Positions 45,770 to 54,482 of a DNA stretch of 64,000 nt are shown here, piece after piece. The stretch is from Rheinheimera sp. (GTDB lineage Bacteria > Pseudomonadota > Gammaproteobacteria > Enterobacterales > Alteromonadaceae), in assembly GCF_030690345.1 (NCBI RefSeq), contig NZ_JAUYGV010000006.1, positions 682,001 to 746,000 of the forward strand, given 5' to 3'. Positions within the stretch are counted from its first letter, which is position 1; each line of letters opens with the position of its first letter. The translations under genes and the position numbers were made by a program. The notes under the pieces are model-generated. The model searched no databases. It worked only from the letters and a program-made list of their open reading frames with translations, and was not told where the DNA came from.

Positions 45770-46744
45770 ATGAAATACTACCTTGGCGCTTATGCCGTTT
45801 CACCCAATCACAGCGGTTGGCAGCCTGAGCTTGAAACTGCGTTTTATAACGAATTAAAAGCGCTGCCGAATATCAAAGGCCTGGAGCATCCGTTTTTAGG
45901 TGCTTTGCACCAGCATGATGACAACTGGTTTTTAGCGAATATTCAGCCGGATTGGGATTATGTGTTTACCTGTATTCCCGGCATTATGAATGCATTGGGG
46001 CAAAATCCGTTATTTGGTATTGCCTCGGATGACGAAGCCGGGCGCCAGGCTGCGCTGGATTTTATGCAGCAGGCCTGTGCTGCTATTGGCAAACTCAACG
46101 CCCATTTGGGCCGGCATGCGGTAACGGCAATTCAAATTCAAACCGCACCGGCACGGCATAAAGCGGCAGCATCTAAAGCCGCCCTTCAAGCTTCGCTTGA
46201 GACTATGTTGCAGTGGGACTGGCACGGCGCCCGGATTGTGATTGAGCACTGTGATGCTTATGTTGATAGCCACACACCGTCAAAGGGCTTTTTAGCGCTT
46301 GGCGATGAGCTTGAGGTAATAACACAGCTAAATACGCAGCTCAGCACAACGCAGCAATTAGGCATAGTGATTAACTGGGGCCGTTCGGTATTTGAAACCC
46401 GCCGTGTTGATGGGGCATTGGAGCATATTCGGGCCGTGCAGGCCGCTGGGGTGTTAAGCGGGCTGATGTTCTCCGGCGTATCTGACCAGCACAGCGAATA
46501 CGGCGCCTGGCGCGACAGCCATCAGCCGCCACAGCAAAGCGCACTGGTACCACATGGTGAGCCCGGCAGTTGGATGACAGAGCAGGCCATGCATAACTGC
46601 CTGGCAGCGTGCGACTCCCCGGAGGCATTATTAGTGTTAGGAGCCAAAATTGGTATCCGGCCACTCAGCGCGTCAGTGGCGCAGCGTATCGCTACTGTCC
46701 GCGATACTCTGGCCATTTTAGATCGATACTTTGCAGCGGTATAA
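45770..46744 (+). CDS. DUF4862-like TIM-barrel protein
   Basis: The 324-residue protein looks like the DUF4862 family, related to xylose-isomerase-like TIM barrels: YYLGAYAVSPN at the start, IKGLEHPFLGALH, FTCIPGIMNALG, the barrel strand ARIVIEHCDAYVDSHTPSKGFL with metal-ligand-like Glu/His/Asp, and a late IGIRPLSASVAQRIATV. A sugar-isomerase or epimerase-type reaction is possible; no substrate is known. An AGGACAAGC sequence precedes the ATG. Confidence 0.65.
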   Translation: MKYYLGAYAVSPNHSGWQPELETAFYNELKALPNIKGLEHPFLGALHQHDDNWFLANIQPDWDYVFTCIPGIMNALGQNPLFGIASDDEAGRQAALDFMQQACAAIGKLNAHLGRHAVTAIQIQTAPARHKAAASKAALQASLETMLQWDWHGARIVIEHCDAYVDSHTPSKGFLALGDELEVITQLNTQLSTTQQLGIVINWGRSVFETRRVDGALEHIRAVQAAGVLSGLMFSGVSDQHSEYGAWRDSHQPPQQSALVPHGEPGSWMTEQAMHNCLAACDSPEALLVLGAKIGIRPLSASVAQRIATVRDTLAILDRYFAAV

Positions 46745-46760
46745 TCAGCCGGTCGCCGTT

Positions 46761-46800
46761 AATCTTTATAAAATCTTTATACTGCAGCGCTAAATCTTTA
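46761..46800 (+). promoter_or_regulatory. Phased AATCTTTA repeats upstream of trkH
   Basis: AATCTTTATA begins at 46761 and again at 46772 (11-bp phase), and AATCTTTA begins at 46793 (21 bp further). The resulting TTTATA-N5-TTTATA layout resembles the T-rich KdpE site of E. coli kdp promoters. A TATACT hexamer (46778-46783) could be a -10. The operon downstream encodes a KdpE-like regulator. Confidence 0.5.
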
Positions 46801-46872
46801 GAAAAGCTTTACAACGGTGCAGGCGGGATAGCGTTAGGCTTGCGCTATCAATCTTTGCTGCAGTATATCCTG

Positions 46873-48357
46873 ATGTCTGGTTATTCTTTTGTGCTTGGCG
46901 ATACGGAAGTTGAAAACAAGCATTTCTTTTACCGCGTAATAGGTTATCTGCTGATTAGCCTGAGCCTGGCGCAGTTTGTCACTATGGCGGTAAGCTTTGC
47001 GCTGCAGGACCGGGCGTTCTGGAACTTTCTGCTGGCGGGAGCCATAACCCTCAGCGCCGGCGGCGTGCTGGTGCTGCGCTCCGGCAGTGCCGTACAGTTG
47101 AAAAAACGTTATCTGTTTTTACTCACCACTTTGTGCTGGTTATCGGTATGTCTGTTCGCTGCCTTGCCGTTTTATCTGAGTGTGCCGGGCCTTAGCGTTA
47201 CCGATGCCTGGTTTGAAACTGTGTCGGCGATTACCACTACCGGCTCTACCGTGTTAAGTGGCCTGGATACCAAGCCAAGGGCCGTGCTGCTGTGGCGGGC
47301 GATACTGCAGTGGATTGGCGGCATTGGTATTATTGTCATGGCCATAGCGATACTGCCGGCGTTGAAAATCGGCGGTATGAAACTGTTTAAAACTGAAAGC
47401 TCGGATATTTCGGAGAAAATACTGCCGCGCAGCAGCAGTTTATCCAGCTCTATTTTAATGGTGTATTTGGGCATCAGCGTGGCGGCGGCTGTCAGCTATT
47501 ATGCCGGTGGTATGTCGTTGTTTGATGCCATCACCCATGCCATGACATCGGCCGCCACCGGCGGTTTTGCCAATTACGATGCGTCCTTTGGCCATTTTAA
47601 CGATAAACCCTGGTTACTCTGGTTCAGCAGTATCTGGATGGCGCTGGCAGCGCTGCCGTTTGTGCTGTTTGTAGGCATGGCACGCGGCGATAAATGGGCA
47701 CTGCTGCGCGACCCTCAGGTAAAAGCCTTTATCGCTGTAGTGTTGGTAGCAGCTTTGCTGCTGGCCGGTTATCAGATAATACATGACGAGCGCGATTGGT
47801 TTTCGGCGCTAACCCACAGTGTGTTTAATGTGGTGTCGGTGATCACCACCTGTGGCTATGCCTCGGAGGATTACACTTTATGGGGCAGCATGGCGGTGGT
47901 GCTGTTTTTTTATCTGACCTTTAGCGGCGGTTGCTCCGGCTCAACCTCAGGCGGGCTGAAAATTTTCCGTACTCAGTTATCCGGCTATATGCTGCTGAAA
48001 CAGCTGAACCTGTTAATTCACCCTAATGCGGTCTGGACGCAAAAATACGGCAATAAAAAAGTCGATGACAGCCTGCTCAGCGCTGTGCTGGCATTTGCGT
48101 TTGTGTATTTTGCTACTATAGCGGCATTGGCATTGGTGTTATCCATGTATAATCTGGATTTTGTGACCGCGTTAACCGGTGCCGCTACGGCGGTAGGTAA
48201 TGTTGGCCCCGGGTTGGGCGATGTCATTGGTCCGGCCGGCAACTTTGCTTCTTTGCCTGATGGTGCAAAATGGTGGCTTACGCTGGGCATGCTGCTGGGC
48301 CGGCTGGAGATCCTGACCATGTTATTACTGTTTACGCCAATGTACTGGCGTTATTAA
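46873..48357 (+). CDS. trkH: TrkH/KtrB-family potassium uptake protein
   Basis: An inner-membrane K+ channel-like transporter of about 494 residues with the four pore-loop repeats: ITTTGSTVLSG, TSAATGGFANYD, ISVITTCGYASEDY and TAVGNVGPGLGD. Their glycines form the selectivity filter. The start at 46873 (MSGYSFVLGDTEVENK) is a compromise: the ATG has a weak ribosome-binding site and the frame stays open upstream without family similarity. No trkA/ktrA regulatory subunit is adjacent. It begins an operon with a KdpD-like kinase 12 bases downstream. Confidence 0.9.
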   Translation: MSGYSFVLGDTEVENKHFFYRVIGYLLISLSLAQFVTMAVSFALQDRAFWNFLLAGAITLSAGGVLVLRSGSAVQLKKRYLFLLTTLCWLSVCLFAALPFYLSVPGLSVTDAWFETVSAITTTGSTVLSGLDTKPRAVLLWRAILQWIGGIGIIVMAIAILPALKIGGMKLFKTESSDISEKILPRSSSLSSSILMVYLGISVAAAVSYYAGGMSLFDAITHAMTSAATGGFANYDASFGHFNDKPWLLWFSSIWMALAALPFVLFVGMARGDKWALLRDPQVKAFIAVVLVAALLLAGYQIIHDERDWFSALTHSVFNVVSVITTCGYASEDYTLWGSMAVVLFFYLTFSGGCSGSTSGGLKIFRTQLSGYMLLKQLNLLIHPNAVWTQKYGNKKVDDSLLSAVLAFAFVYFATIAALALVLSMYNLDFVTALTGAATAVGNVGPGLGDVIGPAGNFASLPDGAKWWLTLGMLLGRLEILTMLLLFTPMYWRY

Positions 48358-48369
48358 GGCCGCTGAACG

Positions 48370-49440
48370 ATGAAACTGACCCACGCCAGACATTTTGCCC
48401 TGTGGCAGCTGTTGCTGCTGGCGCTGGTCGTACCGGTAGTTATTGCGCTGCTGTTGCTGCCGGCCAGAGCGCTGCTTAATACTACCGACGTTGCCATGCT
48501 GCAGTTATTGTGGGTAACCTGGGTGGCGCAACAAGCGGGCCAGCGTTGGGCAGTTATTACTACGGTTAGCAGCGTGCTGTTGCTGAACTGGTTTTTTGTC
48601 ACACCTTATTACACCCTGTATATCCACCATATCGACTATCTGGTTACCTTTATTGTTATGTTGCTGCTTGGCAGTTTTATCGGCCGTTTATCGGGCCGGT
48701 TACGGATTGAGCTGGCGCGGGCAAAAAAGCATATGCGTCAGCGCCAGTTACTGGCCGGCAAAACCCGCCAGGCCAGATTCAGGGCTGAGCTGGAACACAG
48801 CCGCGCTATGCTGTTACGCTCCATTTCGCATGATTTACGCACCCCGCTGGCTACCATTATGGGCGCATCCAGCATGCTGGCCGATAGTGAACTGACATTG
48901 AGCAGCGACGAAATACGCGAGCAGGCGGCTAATATCTACCGTCAGAGCAGCTTGCTGAGCGAACATTTTGACAAGGTAATGGAGCTAAGTCGGGTGCAGC
49001 AGCCACAGCACACTTTGGCCCGTGCTGAGCTGGATGTGGCCGATGTGGTGTCGGCCGCTATCAGCCGCCGCGCACAGTTACTCAGCAATCAGCCGTTACA
49101 AATCCAGCTTAGCAGCAGTGCCCATTGCCTGGCCGACAGCACCCTGCTGGAAATTGCGCTGGCCAATATGCTGGAAAACGCCGTGCGTCATGGCGCAGCG
49201 CCGGTATCGGTAAGTTTTAATCAGGACAACGGCTACTACCATTTGCGTGTCAGCAATGCTATCGCCAGCCACAACAAGGCGCAGCGCGACAGCGGCACCG
49301 GGCTTGGCACCGCCATTTGTAAAGCCGTTATGCAGTTACACGCCGGCCAGTTCAGCCTGCACAGTAGCGATAATCAAACCATGCTGGCGCAACTGCGCTG
49401 GCCGGCAACAACCGATACCGTGGGGCAAAACGTTGGCTGA
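48370..49440 (+). CDS. KdpD-like sensor histidine kinase lacking the N-terminal KdpD/USP module
   Basis: The 356-residue kinase begins with a four-helix DUF4118 membrane domain (about residues 10-110), as in the middle of KdpD, then HisKA with His154 (SISHDLRTPLATI) and an ATPase domain with NMLENAVRHG and DSGTGLGTAI. It lacks the roughly 400-residue cytoplasmic KdpD and universal-stress domains of E. coli KdpD. Its gene sits between trkH and a KdpE-like regulator gene, which it overlaps by 8 bases. It probably senses K+ limitation or turgor. Confidence 0.88.
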   Translation: MKLTHARHFALWQLLLLALVVPVVIALLLLPARALLNTTDVAMLQLLWVTWVAQQAGQRWAVITTVSSVLLLNWFFVTPYYTLYIHHIDYLVTFIVMLLLGSFIGRLSGRLRIELARAKKHMRQRQLLAGKTRQARFRAELEHSRAMLLRSISHDLRTPLATIMGASSMLADSELTLSSDEIREQAANIYRQSSLLSEHFDKVMELSRVQQPQHTLARAELDVADVVSAAISRRAQLLSNQPLQIQLSSSAHCLADSTLLEIALANMLENAVRHGAAPVSVSFNQDNGYYHLRVSNAIASHNKAQRDSGTGLGTAICKAVMQLHAGQFSLHSSDNQTMLAQLRWPATTDTVGQNVG

Positions 49441-50119
49441 AACCATACTGGTGTTAGAAGATGATCCGGCGATGCAAAGCTTTCTCAGCACCTTGCTGAA
49501 AAGCCATCAGCATAAGGTGCTGAGCTTTACCGCCGGTTTGCCGGCCTTGCAATGTTTAGTGACTGAGCCGGCGGAGCTTATTTTGCTTGATTTGGGCCTG
49601 AGCGATATGGACGGTCAGGTCTGGCTGCAGCAGTTGCGTGGCTGGTGTGAGACCCCGGTGATCGTCATATCAGCCCGTCATAGCGAGCAGGATAAAGTGC
49701 AGGCGCTGGATAACGGCGCCAACGACTATGTAACCAAGCCGTTTAGTGCAGCCGAGCTGATGGCCCGCATTCGCGCCAATTTGCGCAAAGTTGCCAGTGC
49801 TCAGCAGGTGTTTGCTTTTGGTGAAGTACAGCTGGACCCGGTCAGCCGCACGGTGCAGCGCGCTGGCCAGCCGGTGCATCTGACCAAAACCGAATATGAC
49901 ATTCTGCTGTTATTGATGCGTCATGCCGACAAAGTACTGACGCATAACCAGATCCTGACTCAGGTATGGGGTAAAACCTACACTGAGCGGCCGGAGTACG
50001 TGCGGGTGCACATGGCACAACTACGGCAGAAACTGGAAGCGAACCCGGCGGCGCCGGCGTTTTTGAAAACTGAACCCGGCGTAGGCTACCGCTTAACCGT
50101 AGCCGCCACCGGGTTGTAG
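49433..50119 (+). CDS. KdpE-like OmpR-family response regulator
   Basis: The start is a TTG at 49433, giving MAETILVLEDDPAMQ, which overlaps the kinase stop; the frame is open further upstream but there it is antisense-like to the kinase. The receiver domain has acidic Asp10/Asp11, phospho-Asp53 (LLDLGLSDMDG) and Lys in VTKPFS. A winged-helix domain ends in FLKTEPGVGYRL, the KdpE-type C-terminus. It probably binds the phased repeats upstream of trkH. Length about 228 residues. Confidence 0.88.
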   Translation: MAETILVLEDDPAMQSFLSTLLKSHQHKVLSFTAGLPALQCLVTEPAELILLDLGLSDMDGQVWLQQLRGWCETPVIVISARHSEQDKVQALDNGANDYVTKPFSAAELMARIRANLRKVASAQQVFAFGEVQLDPVSRTVQRAGQPVHLTKTEYDILLLLMRHADKVLTHNQILTQVWGKTYTERPEYVRVHMAQLRQKLEANPAAPAFLKTEPGVGYRLTVAATGL

Positions 50120-50123
50120 CCGC

Positions 50124-52214
50124 TTAGTTTGACGGCGTGCGGTATTTCTCAAACCAGGCCAGCATATACTCTACTTTTTCGATCATCCGGCCCGGACGGT
50201 TCGATATGCCGTGTGGTGAACCCGGAATGCGTACCATTGCCGTATCAATGCGGCGTAGTTTCAGCGCTTGATAAAACTGCTCTGATTCAGAAATCGGTGT
50301 ACGGCGGTCCTGCTCACCGGTAATTAAAATGGTCGGGGTTTGCACATTGCCAACCAAGCTCAGCGGCGAGCGCTGCCAGTAATGTTCAACATTTTCCCAC
50401 GGCACACCAGGGAACTGGTGAAAGGTTTGGTAAGTGTAAGAGTCGCCGGTCAGCACCTTACTTAACCAGTTAATAATCGGTTTTACCACTGCCGCCGCTT
50501 TGTAGCGGTTGGTCAGGCCAATGGCATAAGCGGTGGCAATACCGCCGGCCGAGCCGCCACCGATAAACAGGTTGTTCTCATCGATAAAGCCCAGCTGCAG
50601 CATGGCATTAACGCCGCTGTCATGGTCGGCATAGTCTTCCGGCGAGCTGTACTTATTGTGCAGTAACATGGCAAAGCGTTCACCATAAGAGGAGCTGCCG
50701 CGATGGTTATCATAAAACACCACATAACCTTCTTTGGCATAGCGCTGCATTTCGGCGCTCCACTGCGGGCCATAGGCTAAATGCGGACCACCATGAATTT
50801 CCAGCAACAGCGGGTATTTTTTTGCCGGGTCAAAATCCGGCGGTGTCATATACCAACCCTGAATTTCCTCGCCATCAAACGACGATTTGTAAATAATCTC
50901 ATGCACCTGTGCCAGCTTTTTATGGCCGAGTAAATCCTCGTTCAACGCAGTAAGTACTGTGCTTTTGCCTTTTTGCACTACAGCGACATCGCTTGGGCGT
51001 TGGCTGCTGCCATGGGTATAGGCAATAACGCCATTGTCAGATACGCTGTACTGACCACTTAAATACGGCTGCGGTTGTGACACGCCGCCCAAACTGGCAG
51101 TCAGTTCAGTCAGTTTGCCTTTAGTGGTCAGCGTGCCAAGCTTACGTTGGCCGCGGTCATCGTACTGCACTACAAAGCTTGAGTTGCTCAGCCAGTTCGG
51201 GCTTTGAATACTGCGGTCAAAATCGGCAGCTATATCGCTGATAGTATTGTTGCTAAGCTGAAGTACTTTTAGCTTGCTGTTGCTGTAAGGCACCAAATCG
51301 TTGCTTTGCCATAAAAATGCCAGTTGTTTGCCATCGGGTGAAAATACCGGCGCCGATTCATCGCCGGCCATGGTAGTCAGGGCCTTCAAAGCACCGCTGG
51401 CTAAGTCTAACCGGTACAGGTTACTGTCGCGTGGCTGAAACTCCCACTCCGGGTCCAAATTAGCGGAGAACACCAGTGCCTGGCTATCCGGGGTAAAGCT
51501 TAAATCACTGCCGTAGTGAAAATCACCGGCGGTGAGTTGCCGCTCTGTACCGCCACTGACCGGCAAGACAAAAATTTGCCGGAACTGCGGTTTTAAAAAG
51601 CCCTGGCCATCGGCTTGATAGCGCACGCGATCAAGCACTATAGCCGGCTCTGACCATTTGGCACCGGCCGGCTTTTTCACCTTCTTTACCCGCTGCTTCA
51701 CGTCAGCTTCGCTGGCGTCAACATTCATGGTAAACGCCAACTGCTTGCCGTTTGGTGCCCAGGTTAGGTTAGACGGGCTCTGGCGTAAATTGGATAACTG
51801 TGCGGTTTTATTTTCCGCCAGATAATGCAGGTGAATTTGCCGCGAACCACTCCTATCTGAGATAAACGCCAACTGTTGGCTGTCGGCTGACCAGCGCGGC
51901 TGGCTGTAGTTAAATTTGTCGGCAAACAACGGTAGCTGCCGGCCGGATTTTACGTCCAGCAGCCACAAGCTGGTGCGGGTGCTGTCGGTCATAATGTCGT
52001 TACTGGCACGCACATAGACAATTTTGCTGCCATCGGGTGAAATCTGCACATCGCTGGCGTATTCCAGCGCAAAAATATCTTCGGCTTCAAAATAGCTGCT
52101 GCCGGCGCTTTGCTTAACTGCGGCGCTGCGGCTAACCGGTTCTTCAGCCTGCAGTAACGGGCTGGTAAGCAGCGTGGCCAATATAACGGAGGTAAAAGTT
52201 CGCATAGTCTTCAT
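50124..52214 (-). CDS. S9 prolyl-oligopeptidase-family peptidase (dipeptidyl/acylaminoacyl type), exported
   Basis: The 696-residue protein has a signal peptide (FTSVILATLLTSPLLQAEE), a seven-bladed propeller with TolB-like blades (ISPDGSKIVYVRAS, WSADSQQLAFIS, FSPDGKQLAFLW) and a C-terminal alpha/beta hydrolase. The nucleophile is in GGGSAGGIAT, the acid in GEQDRRTP and the histidine in GSPHGIS. Such enzymes clip dipeptides or acyl-amino acids from oligopeptides in the periplasm. Its stop is 5 bases from the convergent KdpE-like gene. Confidence 0.92.
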   Translation of the reverse strand: MKTMRTFTSVILATLLTSPLLQAEEPVSRSAAVKQSAGSSYFEAEDIFALEYASDVQISPDGSKIVYVRASNDIMTDSTRTSLWLLDVKSGRQLPLFADKFNYSQPRWSADSQQLAFISDRSGSRQIHLHYLAENKTAQLSNLRQSPSNLTWAPNGKQLAFTMNVDASEADVKQRVKKVKKPAGAKWSEPAIVLDRVRYQADGQGFLKPQFRQIFVLPVSGGTERQLTAGDFHYGSDLSFTPDSQALVFSANLDPEWEFQPRDSNLYRLDLASGALKALTTMAGDESAPVFSPDGKQLAFLWQSNDLVPYSNSKLKVLQLSNNTISDIAADFDRSIQSPNWLSNSSFVVQYDDRGQRKLGTLTTKGKLTELTASLGGVSQPQPYLSGQYSVSDNGVIAYTHGSSQRPSDVAVVQKGKSTVLTALNEDLLGHKKLAQVHEIIYKSSFDGEEIQGWYMTPPDFDPAKKYPLLLEIHGGPHLAYGPQWSAEMQRYAKEGYVVFYDNHRGSSSYGERFAMLLHNKYSSPEDYADHDSGVNAMLQLGFIDENNLFIGGGSAGGIATAYAIGLTNRYKAAAVVKPIINWLSKVLTGDSYTYQTFHQFPGVPWENVEHYWQRSPLSLVGNVQTPTILITGEQDRRTPISESEQFYQALKLRRIDTAMVRIPGSPHGISNRPGRMIEKVEYMLAWFEKYRTPSN

Positions 52215-52457
52215 CCGGATAAACGCTTTATAAATATTTGCGTATCAAACTACCCCGGACCCGGCATCAGAGCAAACCTAATAGCGGCAAAGAGCCGGTT
52301 TTCAGCGGCATAACGGCGCCAGGAGAAACTGAATAAAAACAATGGTTAGGTTAAAAAATGTACAGTCTTGTTAATTGCTGCCTATACTTGAACACTGAGA
52401 CCTGCGCCCAAGCTTGGCGCACACGCCACAACAGCTGGTTTCTGACCGGAGGATAGG

Positions 52458-53018
52458 GTGATGTTAAGACGTTATTTTATCAGTGATGACCTGGACGATT
52501 TAGCTACAATTGAACAGGAGCTGGAAGCACAAGGTATAGCGACACCGCAAATACATGTGTTAAGTGAAAGTGATGCCGAAGTGGAGTTGCATCATCTGCA
52601 TGAAGTTGCTCCGGTGCTGAAAAGCGATGTGGTGCATGCCACTGAAGTCGGTGCAGTTATCGGTGTCGTCGGGGCAATACTGGTTTTGGCACTGGCTTGG
52701 TTTATGGGCTGGACTAATACGGCAGCCGGTTGGATCCCGTTTATTTTTCTTGCCATAGTGGTGTTGGGGTTTTGCACCTGGGAAGGTGGCTTTATTGGTA
52801 TTCAGCAACCTAATGTGAATTTTAAGCGCTTTCAGGAATTACTGCATCAGGGCAAGCATGTGTTGTTTATCGACATTGAGCCGGAGCAGGAAGTGGTAAT
52901 GAAAAAGGTATTGGGTAAACATCCGCGCTTGCAAAGTGCCGGTGACGGCGAGGCGACGCCGGGCTGGGTGGTGCGCAGTCAGCAGTTTTTCCGCCGTTTT
53001 GTTAAAGCCATGCCTTAA
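52458..53018 (+). CDS. Hypothetical membrane protein with two helices
   Basis: The 186-residue protein has a soluble N-terminal alpha/beta part (residues 1-60: RRYFISDDLDDLATIEQELEAQG...QIHVLSESDAEVE), two membrane helices (about 68-88 and 93-112) with a short turn, and a C-terminal cytoplasmic part (VLFIDIEPEQEVVMKKVLGKHP). Proteins of this layout are sometimes annotated as magnesium transporter-like, which I cannot support. A GGAGGATAGGGTG ribosome-binding region is very strong. It precedes the cox operon after a hairpin. Confidence 0.7.
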   Translation: MMLRRYFISDDLDDLATIEQELEAQGIATPQIHVLSESDAEVELHHLHEVAPVLKSDVVHATEVGAVIGVVGAILVLALAWFMGWTNTAAGWIPFIFLAIVVLGFCTWEGGFIGIQQPNVNFKRFQELLHQGKHVLFIDIEPEQEVVMKKVLGKHPRLQSAGDGEATPGWVVRSQQFFRRFVKAMP

Positions 53019-53036
53019 ACGGCATGGCATTGTATT
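53007..53036 (+). terminator. Hairpin overlapping the stop codon before the cox operon
   Basis: GCCATGCC (53007-53014) pairs with GGCATGGC (53021-53028) across TTAAAC, which contains the stop codon. ATTGTATT follows. It is a plausible, somewhat weak, Rho-independent terminator. Confidence 0.55.
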
Positions 53037-53087
53037 AAACTGAACTCAAGCAGTACCCGTTCACTTTAAGCGTAAGGATCACCGGGT

Positions 53088-54482
53088 ATGGCCATAATTA
53101 TTGTCCTTGTGCTTCTGGTGCTGGGTTCTGTTGCCTTTCATTTTATCAGCCCCTGGTGGTTTACGCCGATTGCCTCAAACTGGCAGTCGATAGACACCAC
53201 TATCAACATAACCTTCTGGGTTACCGGCTTTGTCTTTGTCGCCGTAAATTTATTCCTGGCCTATGCCGTGTTTCGTTACCGCTTTAATAAAGACCGCAGC
53301 GCCGCCTATCAGCCGGAAAATAAAAAGCTCGAAGCCTGGCTTACGCTGTTTACCACAGTAGGCATTGTCGCCATGTTAGCCCCCGGGCTTTATGTCTGGG
53401 GTCAGTTTGTTGAAGTACCGGACGATGCGACAGAGGTCGAAGCGGTAGGCCAGCAATGGCACTGGAGTTTCCGCTTGCCCGGAGAAGATGGCAAGCTGGG
53501 CGAAGTCGATCCGCGTTTAGTCAGTGAAGCCAACCCCTTTGGTATTAACCCCGCAGACCCGGCAGGCCAGGATGATATCCTGGTGCAAAGCAACGAGCTG
53601 GTATTACCGCTTGATAAGCCGGTTAAGGTGCTGCTGCGCTCTAAAGATGTGCTGCATAACTTCGCTGTGCCGCAGTTTCGGGTAAAAATGGATTTGGTGC
53701 CCGGCATGGTCACCTACCTGTGGTTTACGCCTACCCGCGAGGGCCGTTTCGACATTATGTGCGAGGAGCTGTGCGGCGTAGCGCACTTTGCCATGCGCGG
53801 CAAAGTACGGGTAACGGCTGAGGCAGAATACCAACAATGGCTGGCGGCACAACCCACCTTTGCCCAAAGCCAAAACCGCTATGCCGGTGATGCAGAGCTG
53901 GGCCGTGCTATGTATCAGGTCTGCGCAGCCTGCCATGGTGCAAACGGCGAGGGCAACAGCCAATTGAATGCCCCGGCGTTAGCCGGCCAGAGCCGCTGGT
54001 ATTTAAAGCGCCAGTTGCAGCATTATCAACAGGGAATTCGCGGCAGCAACGAAGCTGATCTGTACGGTGCACAAATGGTGGCGATGGCCAATATGCTGCA
54101 GGATGAGCAAACTCAGGCCAATGTGCTGAGCTTTATTGATAGCCTGCCAGCGCCGGAAATAAAACGCGCAGATGGCGATATGCAGCGGGGCCGCGCCCTG
54201 TACCGTAATTGCGGCTATTGCCATGGCAGCAGGGCACAGGGCATTTACGCCATGAACGCGCCGGCGTTAACGGCGCTTGATGCCACTTATTTGCGCCGGC
54301 AACTGGACTACTTTAAACAAGGCGTACGCGGCAGCCACAGTGCAGATTTTTACGGTGCCCAGATGCAGCTGATGGCGCAGTCGCTGCACAGTGAGCAGGA
54401 CTATGCCGCCATTATTGCTTACATCTCCTCTTTATCTAATACCGCCGGCAGTGATGCTGCCACGTTAAGGAGCGCACCATGA
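53088..54482 (+). CDS. coxB: Cytochrome c oxidase subunit II with two fused cytochrome c domains
   Basis: The 464-residue protein has membrane helices at about residues 1-20, 42-64 and 84-104, then a cupredoxin domain with all CuA ligands: the His in VLHNFAVPQF and the set in CEELCGVAHFAM. Two C-terminal class I cytochrome c domains follow, with haem sites CAACH (279-283) and CGYCH (375-379); Met ligands appear in the AQMVAMANML and AQMQLMAQSL helices. caa3 oxidases usually carry one fused haem c; two is less common. The next gene overlaps it by ATGA. Confidence 0.94.
   Translation: MAIIIVLVLLVLGSVAFHFISPWWFTPIASNWQSIDTTINITFWVTGFVFVAVNLFLAYAVFRYRFNKDRSAAYQPENKKLEAWLTLFTTVGIVAMLAPGLYVWGQFVEVPDDATEVEAVGQQWHWSFRLPGEDGKLGEVDPRLVSEANPFGINPADPAGQDDILVQSNELVLPLDKPVKVLLRSKDVLHNFAVPQFRVKMDLVPGMVTYLWFTPTREGRFDIMCEELCGVAHFAMRGKVRVTAEAEYQQWLAAQPTFAQSQNRYAGDAELGRAMYQVCAACHGANGEGNSQLNAPALAGQSRWYLKRQLQHYQQGIRGSNEADLYGAQMVAMANMLQDEQTQANVLSFIDSLPAPEIKRADGDMQRGRALYRNCGYCHGSRAQGIYAMNAPALTALDATYLRRQLDYFKQGVRGSHSADFYGAQMQLMAQSLHSEQDYAAIIAYISSLSNTAGSDAATLRSAP

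Noticed and set aside
46609-46872. Longer TrkH with about 88 extra N-terminal residues
   Set aside because: The extension overlaps the DUF4862 gene in another frame, runs through the phased repeats and has no TrkH-like membrane pattern.
49247-49432. Longer form of the KdpE-like regulator
   Set aside because: The extra 62 codons lie inside the kinase ATPase domain and look like out-of-frame sequence; the receiver fold starts at MAETILVLEDD.
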